The notes beneath the pieces are model-generated. The model was not told the DNA's origin, did not search any database, and was given only the letters and a program-made list of their open reading frames with translations. From the NCBI GenBank assembly GCA_013399855.1, contig VXAY01004755.1, positions 1,224,553 to 1,288,552 on the forward strand: a stretch of DNA of 64,000 nucleotides, given 5' to 3'. This document shows, one piece after another, positions 10,879-25,800 of this stretch. The stretch's first letter is position 1. The number at the start of each line of letters is the position of its first letter. The translations under genes were made by a program, and so were the position numbers. This DNA is from Oxyruncus cristatus (lineage: Eukaryota; Chordata; Aves; Passeriformes; Cotingidae).

Positions 10879-13800
10879 CTGCCAGGAAAGGAAAGGATCA
10901 GTTATCACCACAGGAGACGGCCCTGCTGCAAGGCAAGAGATCCCGGGCCTGTCGCAGGCCTTGGTTCTGGCTCTAGAAACACCAAAATCCCCACGGCTTT
11001 GAATTAAAAAAAACCCCCTAATCCAGGGAAAACGTGCATGGAATATGCCAGTCTGAGTGGGCACAGAGCCTCACCTCCTAAGTGACCCCATTTACCAGTG
11101 GCATGAGAACTGTTTTAGGCCTGAGATTGCCTGACATTGGGCTGGAGTAGCAGGATGCTGCTCCCACTCTCTGGTAAGCGCAGGGAGAAGCTGCTGCACT
11201 GAGCCCTGATCCCTCACGGCCCACGGGAGCCCAGTTTTGGGAGAGATCCTCCTCAAACGCTCCAAGGTGAGCCCACCTGCACGAGGCTGTCCCGGCAGAG
11301 GAGCCAAGTGCTTCCTTGCTCAGCCTGTGTTTCCACCATGCCAAGTGCCCTGCCTGGGCTTTTGGGCACCTCGCAGCAAAAATCAACTTCTCTTAAACCC
11401 CAAACCTTCCCCGAGTTGAACGGAAGTTCCTAAGAAAGGCAGGCTGATTCTTTCCCAGAGCAGCCCATTTCCTCCTTTGCACTACGAGATAACCTGATTA
11501 GGCACAAGAGTTAAACCAAACCTAAAACCTTTAGGTTTTAGGTTTGGTTTAACTCTTGTGCCTAATCAGTCGCTGCCCATGGCTGCTGTGCTCTGCAGGG
11601 TCAGCAGGGATGACTGGCAGTAAATCCCACACAGGTGCCCTGCAGCAGCCCCCAAATGATGTCATTTTTTTCCCAGCACAGCGCCAGCTAATACAGGAAC
11701 TATTATCTAGGAAAAAAAACCCCACCAACAGCCTAAGTCTCAAAGGCTGACTTTGGCCAGGGCAGGAACAAGACGTGATGCCGAGAATGTCATTCAGGAA
11801 TAATCCGCCTCTGAAATGCAGCTCACTACAGGGAGCACGGAGAGTTCCTGTTAATCCAGGCAGGCTCTTTGAAGCTGCTGCAAGAAGCACAAGGGCTTTC
11901 TATCCCTCAGCAGTGGTGCAGTCCAGTCCTACAGGCTTGCAAAGGACCTCTCCGGATACTGCACCACTGCGGAAAAGAATTCCCATTCCGAGGGCTCTGC
12001 AGCAGCAGGGCTGAGCAGGGAGCTGTGCTCAGGGAGAAGCAGGAGCTGGCAGCAGGAGCTGGCAGCAGGGGGGGAGAGGCTGAGACAAGCGAGCTCAGCA
12101 CAAGGTGGGAGCCTCCCAAAACGTGCTGACAAGCAGTTCTGAGCCGCAGACACAAAGCACAGGCACCAAACTCGCCGCGTGACACAGGTGTTCCGGAATC
12201 ACATCGACAGGAAGGCCTCAGGCTGAGCTACATTTACCTATAACAAGCTCGGTGCTATTCCTGAGCTGGTCAGATTGAACTCCACGTGCAGATTTGTTCC
12301 AAGATTCTCTCATTCCCTCCCCAGAGTCAGGTCAGGGGGTTATGAAACCACCCTTCCCAGGTGATCTCAGAGGGGATATCAACAGCCAGGCAGCAGGCAG
12401 GGACAGACCCCACCGTTTTCCCAAGCAATACCAAAACACTTGGATGCCGGGCTGAAATGCACCGTGGGACCAGCCAGAACTCTGCCTGTTTATAAACCAC
12501 GAGACAAAAGATAAGCAATGACTCAGCCCCAGCAGCCCTGCGGACAATTACCTGATTAGTCTACACCAAGATGCATATTTTAATATCAACCCACAGCACA
12601 CCAGAGTTTCTGGGTTTTTAAGACTCTCCGAGAGGCCAAGCCCTGCCTAATACGGACCATCAGGCTGAGCTGCAACGCTCCCTCCTTTTTTTTTTTTTGG
12701 ACCACTGAACATAAAGCAACTCTAGGATAGCGGGAAACACCTGCACTTTACATCTGCAAAGGTACAGGTGTCCCTTCCTGTAAAACCACCTCTTGCTCGC
12801 GGGGATAGAACATCCAGGGAGCACCCAAGGAAAGGGCTGGCCCTATTTTGGTCAGCATTTCCTGCAGCTTCCACACCTTCTCTTAGCCATACACACGCTG
12901 GCTGTGCAGCTGCCCTGCCTCCCTATCACAGGGACAACACAAACACGAGGCAAACAAACACTCTGGGCAAGATACAGAGTCACAGGTGCATTTTGCTGCC
13001 TTAATTTTCTTCTGAACCTCAGCCTGACACCTCTTCCTGTGTCCTAACCACAAATTCTGACCATCAAGAACTTCCCCTTACGGCACGTTGCGTAAAGAAC
13101 ATGTAATATAGAGATTTCTACACCTCTTTGCACTTGCAAAGAGACATTAATCTTTCTGTTCTTATTGAGGCAGCACTAAATGCCAGGCTGCCCGTGCTCT
13201 CTGGGATCCTGTGCTGTCTCGATGACAGCTGCTCAGAACCGGGTCCTGCAAGCAAAACCTGTGTGCTCCCTCACTAGATCCAATTTCCAGGTCCTGTCCA
13301 AGGCACAGCTGTCATTTCCACACGGAAGAGCTGCTGGCAGACCTTCAGCCCTCAGCAAAAGCCGAATTGCTTCTTCCAAAGCAGCAACCAAGGTTCACAC
13401 CATAAAACCAGCCACATTTGTCGTCAACAAGTGCTTTAAGGTCGCTTTAAAGACACTTCTTGGGCAAGAGGAAATTACACCAGCGTGGGCCTTAATGCCC
13501 ATTCCTTGCAGCGCTGATTTCATGGAGAGCGAACAAGATTCGGGATTATTTTCCTTCCTACCTCGATGTTTGCTAACAGTTTATGTTCCACATGAAAGAG
13601 TCACTCACTTAAGCATCCCCTTCTCCCAATGCACTTGCAAACACAGCACAAGGAGGCTCCTGCTCACCTTGGGCAGCGTATCTGCACGAGCCATCCTCCA
13701 CAAGGACGTTGTAGAAGGGCTGGTGGGGGCCGTGGGGGAGGCTGTGCACGTTCATATTCCGGATCCACTCGTGCCCCATCATGCAGGCGGGATCCCAGCC

Positions 13801-16800
13801 GTAGATGACGCAGTTATAGCCGTATCTAATGGAAGGAATTGCACACCAAACACCGTGAAAACCCCCGGAGCCAGCTCTCCTCCCCCCAGACTAATACAGC
13901 ACCAACGGGACACGAACCTCCTGTGAGCTGGCACGGGGAGGAGAAGGGAAGAAAGAAAAACAATTCAGGAAGATGGTGTGTCTGTGTTTTGAGGTGGAGG
14001 GAAATGGCTGGGAGTGACTGGATAAACAGACAGGAATAAGCAGCTGAGGACAAAGGAAAACCAAATGTGAGGAAGAAAAGAGGACAGGAAAGAGACTGGA
14101 AGTCAGCAAGTAGAACAAGAAACAAGGAATAGGGAGGGAATGAGCCACCCTACTGCACTGTGCAATTCTGTGCCATCACACAGACGTGGTAATCTCAACC
14201 CTGAGCTCCCAGAAACAAAGGCATCATTATTTACAGAATATTTATGGGATTAATCAAGAGGCATTATAACTGTCACTGCTGATGCCCTCAAAATATGCTC
14301 CCCACGTCTCGTGGAGTCAGAGGAGTGGCCATGCTGGCATGTCACTGTGGCAGAGCAGCACAGGCAGGAACACAGAGCCCCTGTGCAGTGCAGGGAGAGG
14401 AGGGAGTACCAGCACAGGGAAACATCCATAAGCTCTTAGGAATGTACGAATCTCTTTTGAAGTTAATTCTGTTCCACGGTCCCTCATTAACTGATGATGA
14501 TGTTTCTGGGAGAGCTCTGGATATTTTACCTGTGTGGTACCCGATGACTCAGACAAGCCCCCTCACAAACCTCTCTGCAGTCCAGCAGCAGTGCAAACAC
14601 TCGCTCTCTCCAAGCACAGAGCGAGCTGCTCCCGTTTCCCTACATGCTCCACGGCACACACGCACGTGCCTGGCATTTCCCACCGCAGGCGCCTCCCCGG
14701 CAGCTCCAGCTGCTGCCTCCACAAACCCTTCTGCTCTGGGGGGCCTGGCAGTGTGGGGAGGGCAGCGCAGAGCTCACCTCTTGTGCTTCATGATGAGCCC
14801 TATGGAGAAGCAGACCTCCTTGTGCTTCTCGTCCGAGCGGTGCTTCACCTCGGGCCCCACCTCCTCCTTGCGCCGCTCGATGTGCTCCAGGGTGTGCTGC
14901 ACCAGGTACCCCACGGCCCCGTGCTGCGACGGGTCCAGGGCCTGGATGTGCTGCAAGATGTCCAGGACCTTCAGCAACCAAAACAAAGACAGACTCAGAA
15001 CCAGGCTCTGCAGCAGCACAACACTTGTATGAATGCACACAGATATATTCCTGCGCTCAGCTGGTGTAAGAGCCTGGGCCTAGAGATCTGCCACGGGGAC
15101 TTCCCACACTGAGCTCTCTGCTTCTGACACACTCCTCACGCCTAATCTGCACCAACTGCACCCAGTGCTCTCCTTTCCTGGCTGTACAGCTCCTGGCTTC
15201 CAGGGAAGGGCACTGGTGAGCACAGCAGCTCCTTGAAACTAAGTCACACCAGTCCATCCCCTCGCAGTTTGTGACACGAGGCACCGGTGAGAGCATTGCT
15301 CAGGGTTTCTGAAATGTTATGAGGAAACTGTTGTTAGCCCCACAGACTGCCGTTGTGTAGTGACTCCACGTGACTTCTGCTGTACTTGAGAACTAATATT
15401 TTGACTTAAAAAGAGTTCCTCAGTGTGTCTGTGGGAGCCTGGCAGGGAAAAACAGGGCAGCGCTGAAGGAAATGCAAATAACCTCTGTGCTGCTTTCCCA
15501 TGGAATAGTGAGCAAGACAGAAAACCTGCCTGTCTCAGGATGAGGAAAGAACACCAGCTTTAAATGTGCTCTTGAAGCAGCAAGCCCTGCGGATCCAGAA
15601 TTCCAGCCTTCCAACACCCTCTGGCACAACATCAGAGCATCTGCTGCCAAGTTTGTCAGAGGCAGGCGATGCAAATTTTACTTTTTTTTGTTAAAAGCGA
15701 GGAAAAAAATCCCCAACCTGTTGTCTAAACATGTTGGGAAAAGAGACACAGGGCTGTCCCAACATCAAATACCTCAACTGATGCCACAGCCCCAAAATCT
15801 GACATGCTTTAGCACCTGGCAAAAGGTTTGTCTCCTTGATCACACGCTGCAAGGTTTTGATCCCTCTTAAGTTTATAGAGCAGCAGCAGCAAAAGAATAG
15901 AAATCTCAGGTTCCATCAGCCAAGAAGTGAGGAAAATCAACCAAAAAAAACGACAGGTGAGTAATTTGGTATGGGAAGAAACACAGCTCAGGCTTCATGG
16001 CCACTTTAATTCTCTTAAGAATTAAGAAGGAGGTGAAAATCCTGAAAAATCCTACAGGAAGGAGAAGGCCTAGCACAGTAACCACAGCTGCCAGACATTC
16101 TAGGGAATTTCATTTACTGTCATTTGCAAATATTTAGGACAACATTCTGTAGGACTTTTAAGATTTTCTACCACTTCCCATAAATCTGGCAGTCCCCAGT
16201 AAAACCTGGTACCTTCTGCCCTGTTAGACAGAGAGCACTCTCTCTGGTTAACTTCCTGCCTGGAAGGACGGGATGCAATCCTGGAAAGTCCAAATTTGCC
16301 CATTTTCATTGCACGGGACAACACGGTGCAGAGAACTGCACAGAAAACTCAGCAGTGGGGTCGTACTGTGTGTTCTGAGGGCAGCAAATCCAAGGACTGG
16401 GGCTTGACAAACACATCCCCGAGTGCCAGGAAGGGGGAGGAAGATCTTCCAGTGTTTCAGTGAGCTCTCCCCTCTTTATGTACAGCTGCCATTTGACATC
16501 CATGAGTCCCTCCCACACACAGTTTCCTTGTGCTGTTTTTCCCGTGGTCACCCTACAACTTGCTGCTGTAAGAAAGAAACTCCAGGCTCAGCACGGTCTG
16601 TTCCCCAAAAGGAAGGCAGGCAGCTTTTCCAGCAGTCCTGTCTCAGATAATTTGGTGGAAAAAGCTTTGTTTTCTGCTCAGATGTCCAGCCAATACTCCT
16701 GCCCTCTCCCCACACCTCACACTTGGGACTGGCACTGCCCAAAAGTTGAGCTTCACTGAAGCAGCACAGGAAATTTTGAGCTCTTTGCTGCACTGAAGAA

Positions 16801-19800
16801 ATTACACTTCTTTTGAGTTACTGGCTTCTTCCCTGTGCCTTCTCCTGATCTAGTGAAAGAACTGGATGATCCAGACAACTCATAAATCCCAGCACCTTCT
16901 TTCCCACACTCACAAGACTGCAGGACTCGAGTTGCTACACTAAAGGTAATAATCAAAAAGAATTCCAAGGACAGGAATATCAAGCTGCTTTTTCACAGGA
17001 GCCACAGACTGTGTGGCCAAGTTTCCAGAGAACAGCTTTGGCCACATTTATAAAAGATAACTTCCTCAAGTTTTCTGATAAGGTAACTGCTCCTTTTACA
17101 GTAGTCCAGCAAGACTTTTATCACAATCTGGGCATAAACCAAGCAGGATGATCTTGTAGCTTAACAGCTAAAAGTGTTGTTTGCAAGATAAGCTGTGAGG
17201 TTTGGGCAGTAAATCGTAAATTATGGCTCAAGGCTGCTCATGAGTCTCCCCTAGGACAAGCAGGCAAGAATCCTCCTCTCTTCCCTGCTCTGCATGGAAG
17301 GGATCGATCCTCTGCAACGTGATAACTCGTTCGATTGCATTTGTTACCGAAACAACTTGTGGCAGACTGTAACACAAGCTGAGGCAGATCAAAAATCAAT
17401 AGCCCAGTGTTAACAGTGCTTGGCCTACCCAAAATAAACACCCAACCAAGTGGAGAGGTACCTTTTCTGGCCAGATTCCCAGGTGGAAGTATAACCTAGC
17501 CTGGAGCATTAGATGCTGCACATTGTCCGGATACATGGCCAGGTACAGATCCAAGGAGTCTCTCAAGAGCTGGTAAGACTGGTCAGTGCTTTCTCTGCCA
17601 GCAAAAAAGAAACCCAGTTGTAAGGCTCTGCAACCCCTGCCCCCGGCAGTCCAATGGACAGGGAGAGTCCCCAAAAATGATGCTACGGGTACAGGCATGC
17701 TCCCTCAGTGACTCCAGCATGGACTGGGCACATCCAGCAGCTCAGGAGGAAAATCACTGCACAGCTGATGACTGGGCTCTGCCCTCCCACTCCACTGCTG
17801 TCAAACAAGCCTGCACAGAGAATTCACTCCCTTCTGAAATCTCCTTTTGTTCCCCTAGCACCTAAAGCAATCCTTTCACTCCTGTGATTTCTGTGGCTAC
17901 TTGGGAAAGGGATTATCAGGAGCATCTGAAAGTATAACTTTAGATGTTCTACACATCGACAGTATCTCCAAAACTGCTCCTCTGAGCATGTGGGTTGTGC
18001 TTACCAGATTACAAGCAGGTCCCCGCTCCTAAGGGAAGGGTGGACAGTCCCCATAAGCTTTTCACAGAGGAAAAAAAACCACAAACAAAAAAAAAAGATC
18101 TATTTTCTTGAGGGGAATTTATTTTACTAAATAGTCTCATTTCCGCTGAGGTGGAGGTGATTAAAAGCAGCCAGACAACGCATTGTGACAGACAGAATTC
18201 TGAGGATCTCACGGGGTCACTGACACCTTTCTGAAGCTCTCACTCCAGAACTGTGAAGGAGCAATTTCGGGCATGACGACGGGATACTCTGGGGGCCCTC
18301 AGAGGTCAGAAGATCCCCAACTCACCGCTTGCCAAGGTTCAAGAGGTTGCCCACCATACGCTGCAGGACCTCTTTGGAGGTCACCACGCCATAGAACTCC
18401 TCCGTCACGTGGTGCCCGATCAGGTACTCGCACTCCTTCACCGTCAGCTGCTTCCCCTTCCCAAAGGCATCGATGTAGGTGTAGTCAAAAATATCTGTGC
18501 TCCTAAGAAACCACAAGGAAGCCAAAGTGTGAGGAAGGGTCCGGTGGTGAAGCCGGATCAGCCATTTCTCTTCTTCCCTCAGCACTTCTGTAAAACAAGT
18601 GCCACTTATTCCTCAGCTCCCCCCTAAAGAGAGGTTACCTGGTATCTTCTCTCCCTTTCCTAATTTTCTTAAGAGAAACATCACCTCGTGGTTACTGTTA
18701 CTTCAGGAAATCTGTTCCCACCCAGCAGCAGCAGAGCTGAGTTCTGGGAAATTCAGGAGTCTGATCTTTTCCTCTGTGTAATTTATAATTCCAGGCAGAA
18801 CATAATTAAACATTCTCATATAGGTCTGGAGCTGTAAATGCTTTCTGGCTTCAAAATTCAGCAGGTCACTCACCCTTCTTTTCCCTGACACCACCTCAGC
18901 AGAAAATGGCTGGGGAAGTTGACTGGTTCCAGTTTCACTCCCAGTTGCCTGGCAATTGTTAAATAAAGCACAGACAAACTGATGGGAATTCCTGTCCTGC
19001 GGATCAAAACCTGGGGGAAACAAAGGTGAGAAAAACACGTGGGGCACCGAGAAAAAATACGAACCCCTAAGGTTTGATTTCACAAATGAAAACACCGCAA
19101 CTTGAGAGGATATGCCTTAAAATATTATACTGTATTTTACAGCAAGTGGCTCTTCACAGAGAATTATCTGTCTGGCTATATTTGGACGAACAAAACACCA
19201 CAAACAGAATGTCTCAGGCCGTGCAGCCTCGTATGGTTTGCCAAAAACGTACCTGGTGGATGTATGAATTCAGGGAGTTGTAGTAATCCAGCTCGTTTCC
19301 TTTGTATTTTAACTGCTCATACAGGACACAGTTCATGGCATCGAGAACCTGCCGCTGGAGTTCCACTTCTGGAACAGAGACCTCCCCTGGAAACACACGC
19401 AACGGAACAAAGACCGAGAAAACAAGAGGACTTCACCTTTGTGCAGTGCTCCTCACACTAGAAAGCTTCACGTGGACTCACTCTCTCCTTGAAAGCCAGT
19501 AAAACATCACAGAGTTTATAAAAAACAATTTTTTCCCGAGGAGCCTGTTTTCTGCCTAAAAGCCCCACATAATCAAGAACTGCTGTATGATGAGTATTTA
19601 GAACATGCCATCACTGCAGAAGGCAGTACTGTTAAGGGGGTCTGTTATTAACTGCGTCTTGTAAATGATTTACAGGGATACCCTCATCTAAAAAGAAATC
19701 AAAGTGAGTCGAGAAGTGCCAATGGCTCCTACCACTGCCACACTCAAAGACCAGAATAAAACCAAGCAATTGCTAACTGGGCCACTAATTCAACCAAGTG

Positions 19801-22800
19801 GTTTTATGCATCAGACTGATGCACTTTAATAACAGCTATTCCAGCTTAAGATAATTTTCCAACAATGTCAGAGAAAACACTGACCTTTGGCGATGTTAAA
19901 ACACGCACCTTTTTTTACTGTTGCTGATTTTCTGGGGCTTGCAGAGAAGAGCTTGTTTCCCTGCCCACAGCTCTGCTACGGATATCGGGACTATTAAGAC
20001 TTCAGGGATAAATGGGAATAAGAAAGAATTCCCCTCCCAGTTCTGTTTGCTCAGGCAGCATCAGACGGATGAACCCCGGGCTGTGAGGTCTCTGTGGCTG
20101 AACAAACAGCTCTTTCTCGACTGATGGTTCAAGCAAACGTCACAACGCGTTTGCCAGGGGGGTAAAGAACAACAACTCCTCAACCTGCCACAATTCAACA
20201 GCTGTTTCCCCTTGTCTGCCTGGACCCAGAGCTGCAGGAAAGCTTTATTTTCCATACAGTACCTGCCTTGGAAGCCAAGCTGGGGTGCCTGGGGTTTTTG
20301 GTCCGCAGGACTTTGCGCACTTTGTCTGTGATATCGTCCACCTGCGCCTGGACACTTTTTAAGCAGATGTCTGACAGGGGGTTACAGTATTGATCAATTA
20401 AAACAGCACCTGAAAGAAACAAACTACATAAGAAACAGGACTTCAGTTTTTTTTTTCTTTGCTTAGTTTTGCCTGCTCTGCATTCCAGGCATGCAGCGAG
20501 GGATTGCAGCAGAGCACCAGAGCTGTCGGTTTATAATGTGCAGCCATATATCGGATTGATCACAGAAAATCCAAGGAATAAGATGACTTGGTAAATAACC
20601 AATTAAACTCAGTATTCCCCTCTCCAGCACCCTGAAGGGGAAAGCAGTGGATTTGTACACTGAGCAGGTATGCTGCTAGGCCAGGCTTAACCAGCCAGCT
20701 CTGCGGTCACGCCGCATCCCCTGGCTCCTTCCCAACTTACAGTGCTTTTTATTCACAGCCTGAAACAATCCCAACTTCACTTCTGCTTCAGCTCTGATTT
20801 CCTCCTGCTGCATCCTCCATAGCTATCGTTCTTGCTCTCCTCTGCTACATTCTTCTTTCCCTTCCACACCTGCCTTCCATCTTCTTACCAAAAACTCCAC
20901 TGGCACAGAACTTCCCACCGGAACTTCCACCTTCCTTCTGCCCAAACCTCTTCTGTCAAAAAAAACTCCGCAGGAAAAAAACTATCCCTGTCACAGGATC
21001 TTCTCCTTGTCATCACTGCTCCTTCCAAAGCCTCACACTGTCCAATCTTTGGAATCAACTGCTGACACCTGCAGGAATTCTGCATGGATCATACCTCTCC
21101 CAGTTTGTTAGCACATCCATGGCAGGGGAATTCAGGGAATTCAGTAGGGCCCCAAGCCATGGCTTCTTTTAGTCCCCTTAAAGTGTTCCCTGTGCTGGCC
21201 AGGTGGAACTTCACAAGAGACCTACTGGTGCTCTAATATGGCTCTAATAACATGCCCTTCGTGGCAAACTGTGCACCTATTTGTGACCCACACGATTAAG
21301 TCACATAAACAACTGTCTGTTGTTTCCAAAAAAAAAAGCCACTTTGAAGAAGGACAAGAAGGGAAAGCCAAAGTCTGCTGCCACTAACAAGAACCACCTT
21401 TAGAGTTAGAGGCTCTTTCACAGGACATTTTGGAGTGAACACCAAGAGTAAGGGATTCTTCTGCAGCCACTGGCAGCTTTTGATGCCTTCAGAAGACCGT
21501 CTTCTCCACAGGAAGCTTGGAAAGGAGAACAATCCACCAGAGTGAAGACATGAACAGAAGAAAAACCTTTTCTTTCTTCTTAACAAGTGCACAGGTTACT
21601 GCCCCACCCTGTGCCTGGCCTTCCAGCCGCTCCCCATCCCTACCCTGCACAGCTCCCAGAGCCCAGTTCTCGAGGGACAGCCCCAGGGCAGGGGCTGCCA
21701 TTCCCTCTGCCTGCACCTCCTTGCCCTTATCTGGGAGACTCCTGGGAGCTGAGTGGGAATCGGATCCGTTGGTCTGTTACACCTAATGCAGCCCAGGGGC
21801 CACAGCTAAAACCCTCCTGCACTGTCAGGAATCGGGATGCTGAGCTACTGCCCAAGTGTTTTAACGTTTCCTGCACTGCTTCCCAGCTCAGCTCTCGGCA
21901 GGACACGTCACCTCGACATTCTGACACGACGCTGCTGCAGGATATGAAGGATTTCAGGTGCACCGAAAATCCAGCCCTAATTCCGAGGCCTTGTCCAAGG
22001 GCCAGCCGAAATATTAAGCAAGGAAGGCTCCTTCCAAGCAAAACAGCTGTCAGGAGGTGCTCAACACGGCATTCCTGCCAAAGACTTACCCTCCAGAAAG
22101 GACTGTCGATCAGTCGGGCGCTGCAGATACTCCTTCAGGTTTTTTAATATATTCTGTTGCCGCAGGAAATAGAGAATTTTCTTTGCATAATACTTCCAGG
22201 TGAGGCCTTTCCTGCACATTTAAATACAAGAAGCAGCATTGCCCTAAACAAGTATTTCAAGGGTGAACATTTGATTGAACTTCTCCGGTGAATACGAGTT
22301 TATAATTTGGATTATTGCTTTTTTTTTAACAAGTTTGACAACGCTGTCACTGAAAAGTCAGCCAGAAAGGGAAATGTTAAGAGGAAATTCATCATCAAAC
22401 CCTTCACAACGTTAAGGCACTTTCAAAACATTGTTCCTACCATCTCTGATTTTCATCCTATCACCGATATATAACTTTGAGGAGGTGCATTATCATGGGA
22501 AACAACACAGATCCTAATTAAAGTAGTTCAGGAATATCTGATAAAAAATTCTATATTTTATTCATAAAACATTACCCTCTGTCTCAGTGGATCCCTCCAG
22601 AGTCTATCTGAAAGCACCCTCTCAGCATTAAAAATGAATTGATGAGGGATACGAATGTGAGTCCAACAGTATTCAGAAAAAAAACCCCACAATTCCCCCG
22701 AGGGAAACCAACTTTGTTGCTCTGAAAAGGCAGGAACAGATCAACAGTTTGCCTGTAGATGACACAGTTCCAAAGCTTTTTACAGTAAAGCCCCACCACT

Positions 22801-25800
22801 TTCTAAATTAACAAGTGGAGGCAGAGAAGCAGCACTGGGGAGCTGTTACTGTCCAGGTAAGGTTTGAGGAGTCATCTGCAATAGGACAAACCCAGAGGCG
22901 TTCACACCACGGGCAGCTAAAACAAGCCCTTCACCTCACCCAAAGGGAAAACTCTCCTCCTTCCCAGGCTCTGCCCTTGCCATGTGTTAAAAACAAGCCC
23001 AGTTTCCCTCTCCAGATAAAAAAAACCAAACTCTTTCCCTGCTTATACTTCCTGTCCTCCAGACTGCAGGTCAAGTCAGGCCTCTCCATCCTCCTGGACA
23101 GGAGGCCAATCCAAGCCCATAACATTTCCTCCTCTTCCAATAAACTGGGATCCTCGATAGGGACAACTGCTTTATTGGGATGCCTTCCAGGGCAATGATT
23201 TAGCCTAATGCTGCTGAATGGCAATGGGTACAGCTTAATCAGGGGGTAATTAGCAGCAATTCTGCTTTATGGGGAGGCATTTGGCCAGTGAAAAGGGCTC
23301 AGAAGCCTTTTAACCGGTTGTCAAGTGAGTGATGCTCAGTCCCAGTTCAAATGGCAAAGGTAATAAAATGGTTGTGAAAAGGCAAAAATGAGATGATTGC
23401 CATTTCAGTGAGGCTTTTTTCAAGCTCTACTGACAGTCCCTGTAATCAAGGCTATTAGACCCCATTAAGAGCAATCTATCACTGCTTTTGATCACACCAA
23501 AACCAGCCTGGTTGAATGCTACCAGCAGAAAAACCTCCAAGTAAAGCACTGACTTGTTCATCCTGCCCAGTGTTCACCATGCTGATGAGAAAACCCAGGC
23601 AGGTGCAAACCAGAGGTTTTATTTACCTGCTTGGCATTTCACTTGTCTGAATAATTTACAGAACTGTAAAATTTACAGTGGCTGAATTAAACTCAGATTT
23701 AAATCCTGAATTAAACTCATATTTGGGGGCAAGAATTGTACCAACCTACCACAGCTAAGAAAAGCAACAAGAGGAAAAGAAAACAAAGAGCTGTAATTTC
23801 ATGCCACGTGGCTTCAAGGTGGCAATCCTCAAGTATTCCTGCTTCCCTCTGGTGGGAATGATCCTGCAAATCAGCTCAGCAAACTGATCCAGGCTTGAAC
23901 AAAACCAGGAACATGAGGATGGCAAGTCCTTAAGCAAAAACTGCTGGAACAGGGTACACGGAACATGTCCCGAGAGCCATGAACAGGCAAGGAAATAAAC
24001 AACACACCAAGCCAGGGGACTCCTTTTTCTGGGACAGTTCACACGGTTTCTTCTGGAAATATTAAATTTGTCCTGCAATTAAACACAGGAAAGACAGGAA
24101 TATGTGCCAGCCTTGGCGAACCCGGGGGTGTTGTTTAATGAGGGACACAAGGACAGGAGCTGACAGGAGGTCAGGCCTTCACCACAGCACTGCTCTCCTT
24201 CAGCTGGTGAAAATCCCTGTCATTTCTCACCCCTCTCTCTCTTACCTTCCTTCCATGTTCAGGATACACATCAGCTCATCCTCAAAGAAATGACTCGGGC
24301 ACCCCAGAGTCTCGATGTCACTGAATCCATCGCAGGGGACCTGTCAGACCACACAGTGAGTTATGCAGGGCACAACAGCTTCTTCCCAGCAGAACAGAAC
24401 TTCATAAAAAGCCTCAAAACCAGTTTCGTCCTGTTTTTTAAAATTTTTAAAATTAAGGCAAGACCTTAAAAATGTCCAGCTCACCAAATGCTAATAGCCT
24501 GTACTCCATGGATTTATTACAAGGATCCACTGACAGCCCTGGTAACACCCCACAGCAATTTGAGCCAAATTCTACAGCATTTGGGGCTCCTAGGGTGGGC
24601 TAAGGACCAGCACAGGCACATCTCATCTTATGCAGTAATTTTAAGGTGGAATAAACTTTTGCCTGTGGTTGGTGGAACCTCTACATACACTCCCCAGTGC
24701 ACAAGATTAATCCTGGGGGAAGGAATGAAGAGGCAGGAGCCTTTTTTTTTTGAATCAGCCACTTAGGCATCTATATTAAGAACAGCTATTTTCTTCCAGG
24801 AATCAGAATTATTTTTAAAATTTTGGTGGAAGTATAAAAAAAAAATTCGCTCCTCAGTACAAGACACAGGCTGGAAGTCTCTTCCTCTCAGTCCTAGGCA
24901 GGGAATCAAGCTGCAGTTTCTTGCCCCACAGGAGATGATTCTCATTATCAGGCCTTTGGGTATTGCTTAATGGTCTCTCAGAAGTCTTTGCATACGTGAT
25001 TAAAAGCACAGCTACCCAGGAGCTGCTTCTCCCAGTTAATGCTCTGACAACTCTCCACGGACAGAAGTGCGTCTGCTGCAGCTACAGTGGAACAGAACAG
25101 CCAAGAGACACCAAAACCCCACTGGCCCCACAGCCACCTTCTCCACGAGAGAACCTACCTGCCAACCCCTGCTTAAAGTCTGGGGAGAAGATTTCAACGC
25201 AGGTCTCCTGTATCTTAAGGGAATTCCCTACCAGACCACGATATTTTTCAAAAGGAGATACAGAGGGGTGGCTATTTAGTGGCTCTTGTGTGAACTTTTA
25301 AATTCAGCCACGTTTCCAGGCAGCATTTATGCTTATTGCACAGAATTTCAGGCTGACCCTTGCTTATTGCACAGAATTTCAGGCTGGACAACTTGCCAAA
25401 ATCCACAGCCACCCACTAAGCAAACAAACAATGAAGTATCTGCTGCTCCACCTGCAAGTCAGCCTCCCCAAGACACCACATTTTCACCTTTTTCCCACTG
25501 AACACAAAAGCATCTCGGTGTCATGGCTGGGTGAAGAAGCTCACTAACACCCTTTCCAGTTCAGTGACCCTATTGTGCCTCGCTCCTGCTTTCAAATGCC
25601 TTGTGACAGCTCTCAGAACACAGCCTTGCTCAAGGTCTGCAGCCAGAAATTCAGGGGCCGCGCTACGTGTCAACAAACCCACCCCGGCCTCCAGGAGTTC
25701 CCAGAGCTGGGTCTGAACATGCAGCAGACAGGAGCAGAGAGTTTTTAAAGCTGGAAAATGCAATCAGAGAACGTGTGCTGGACCTTTGGATTTTGACCTC

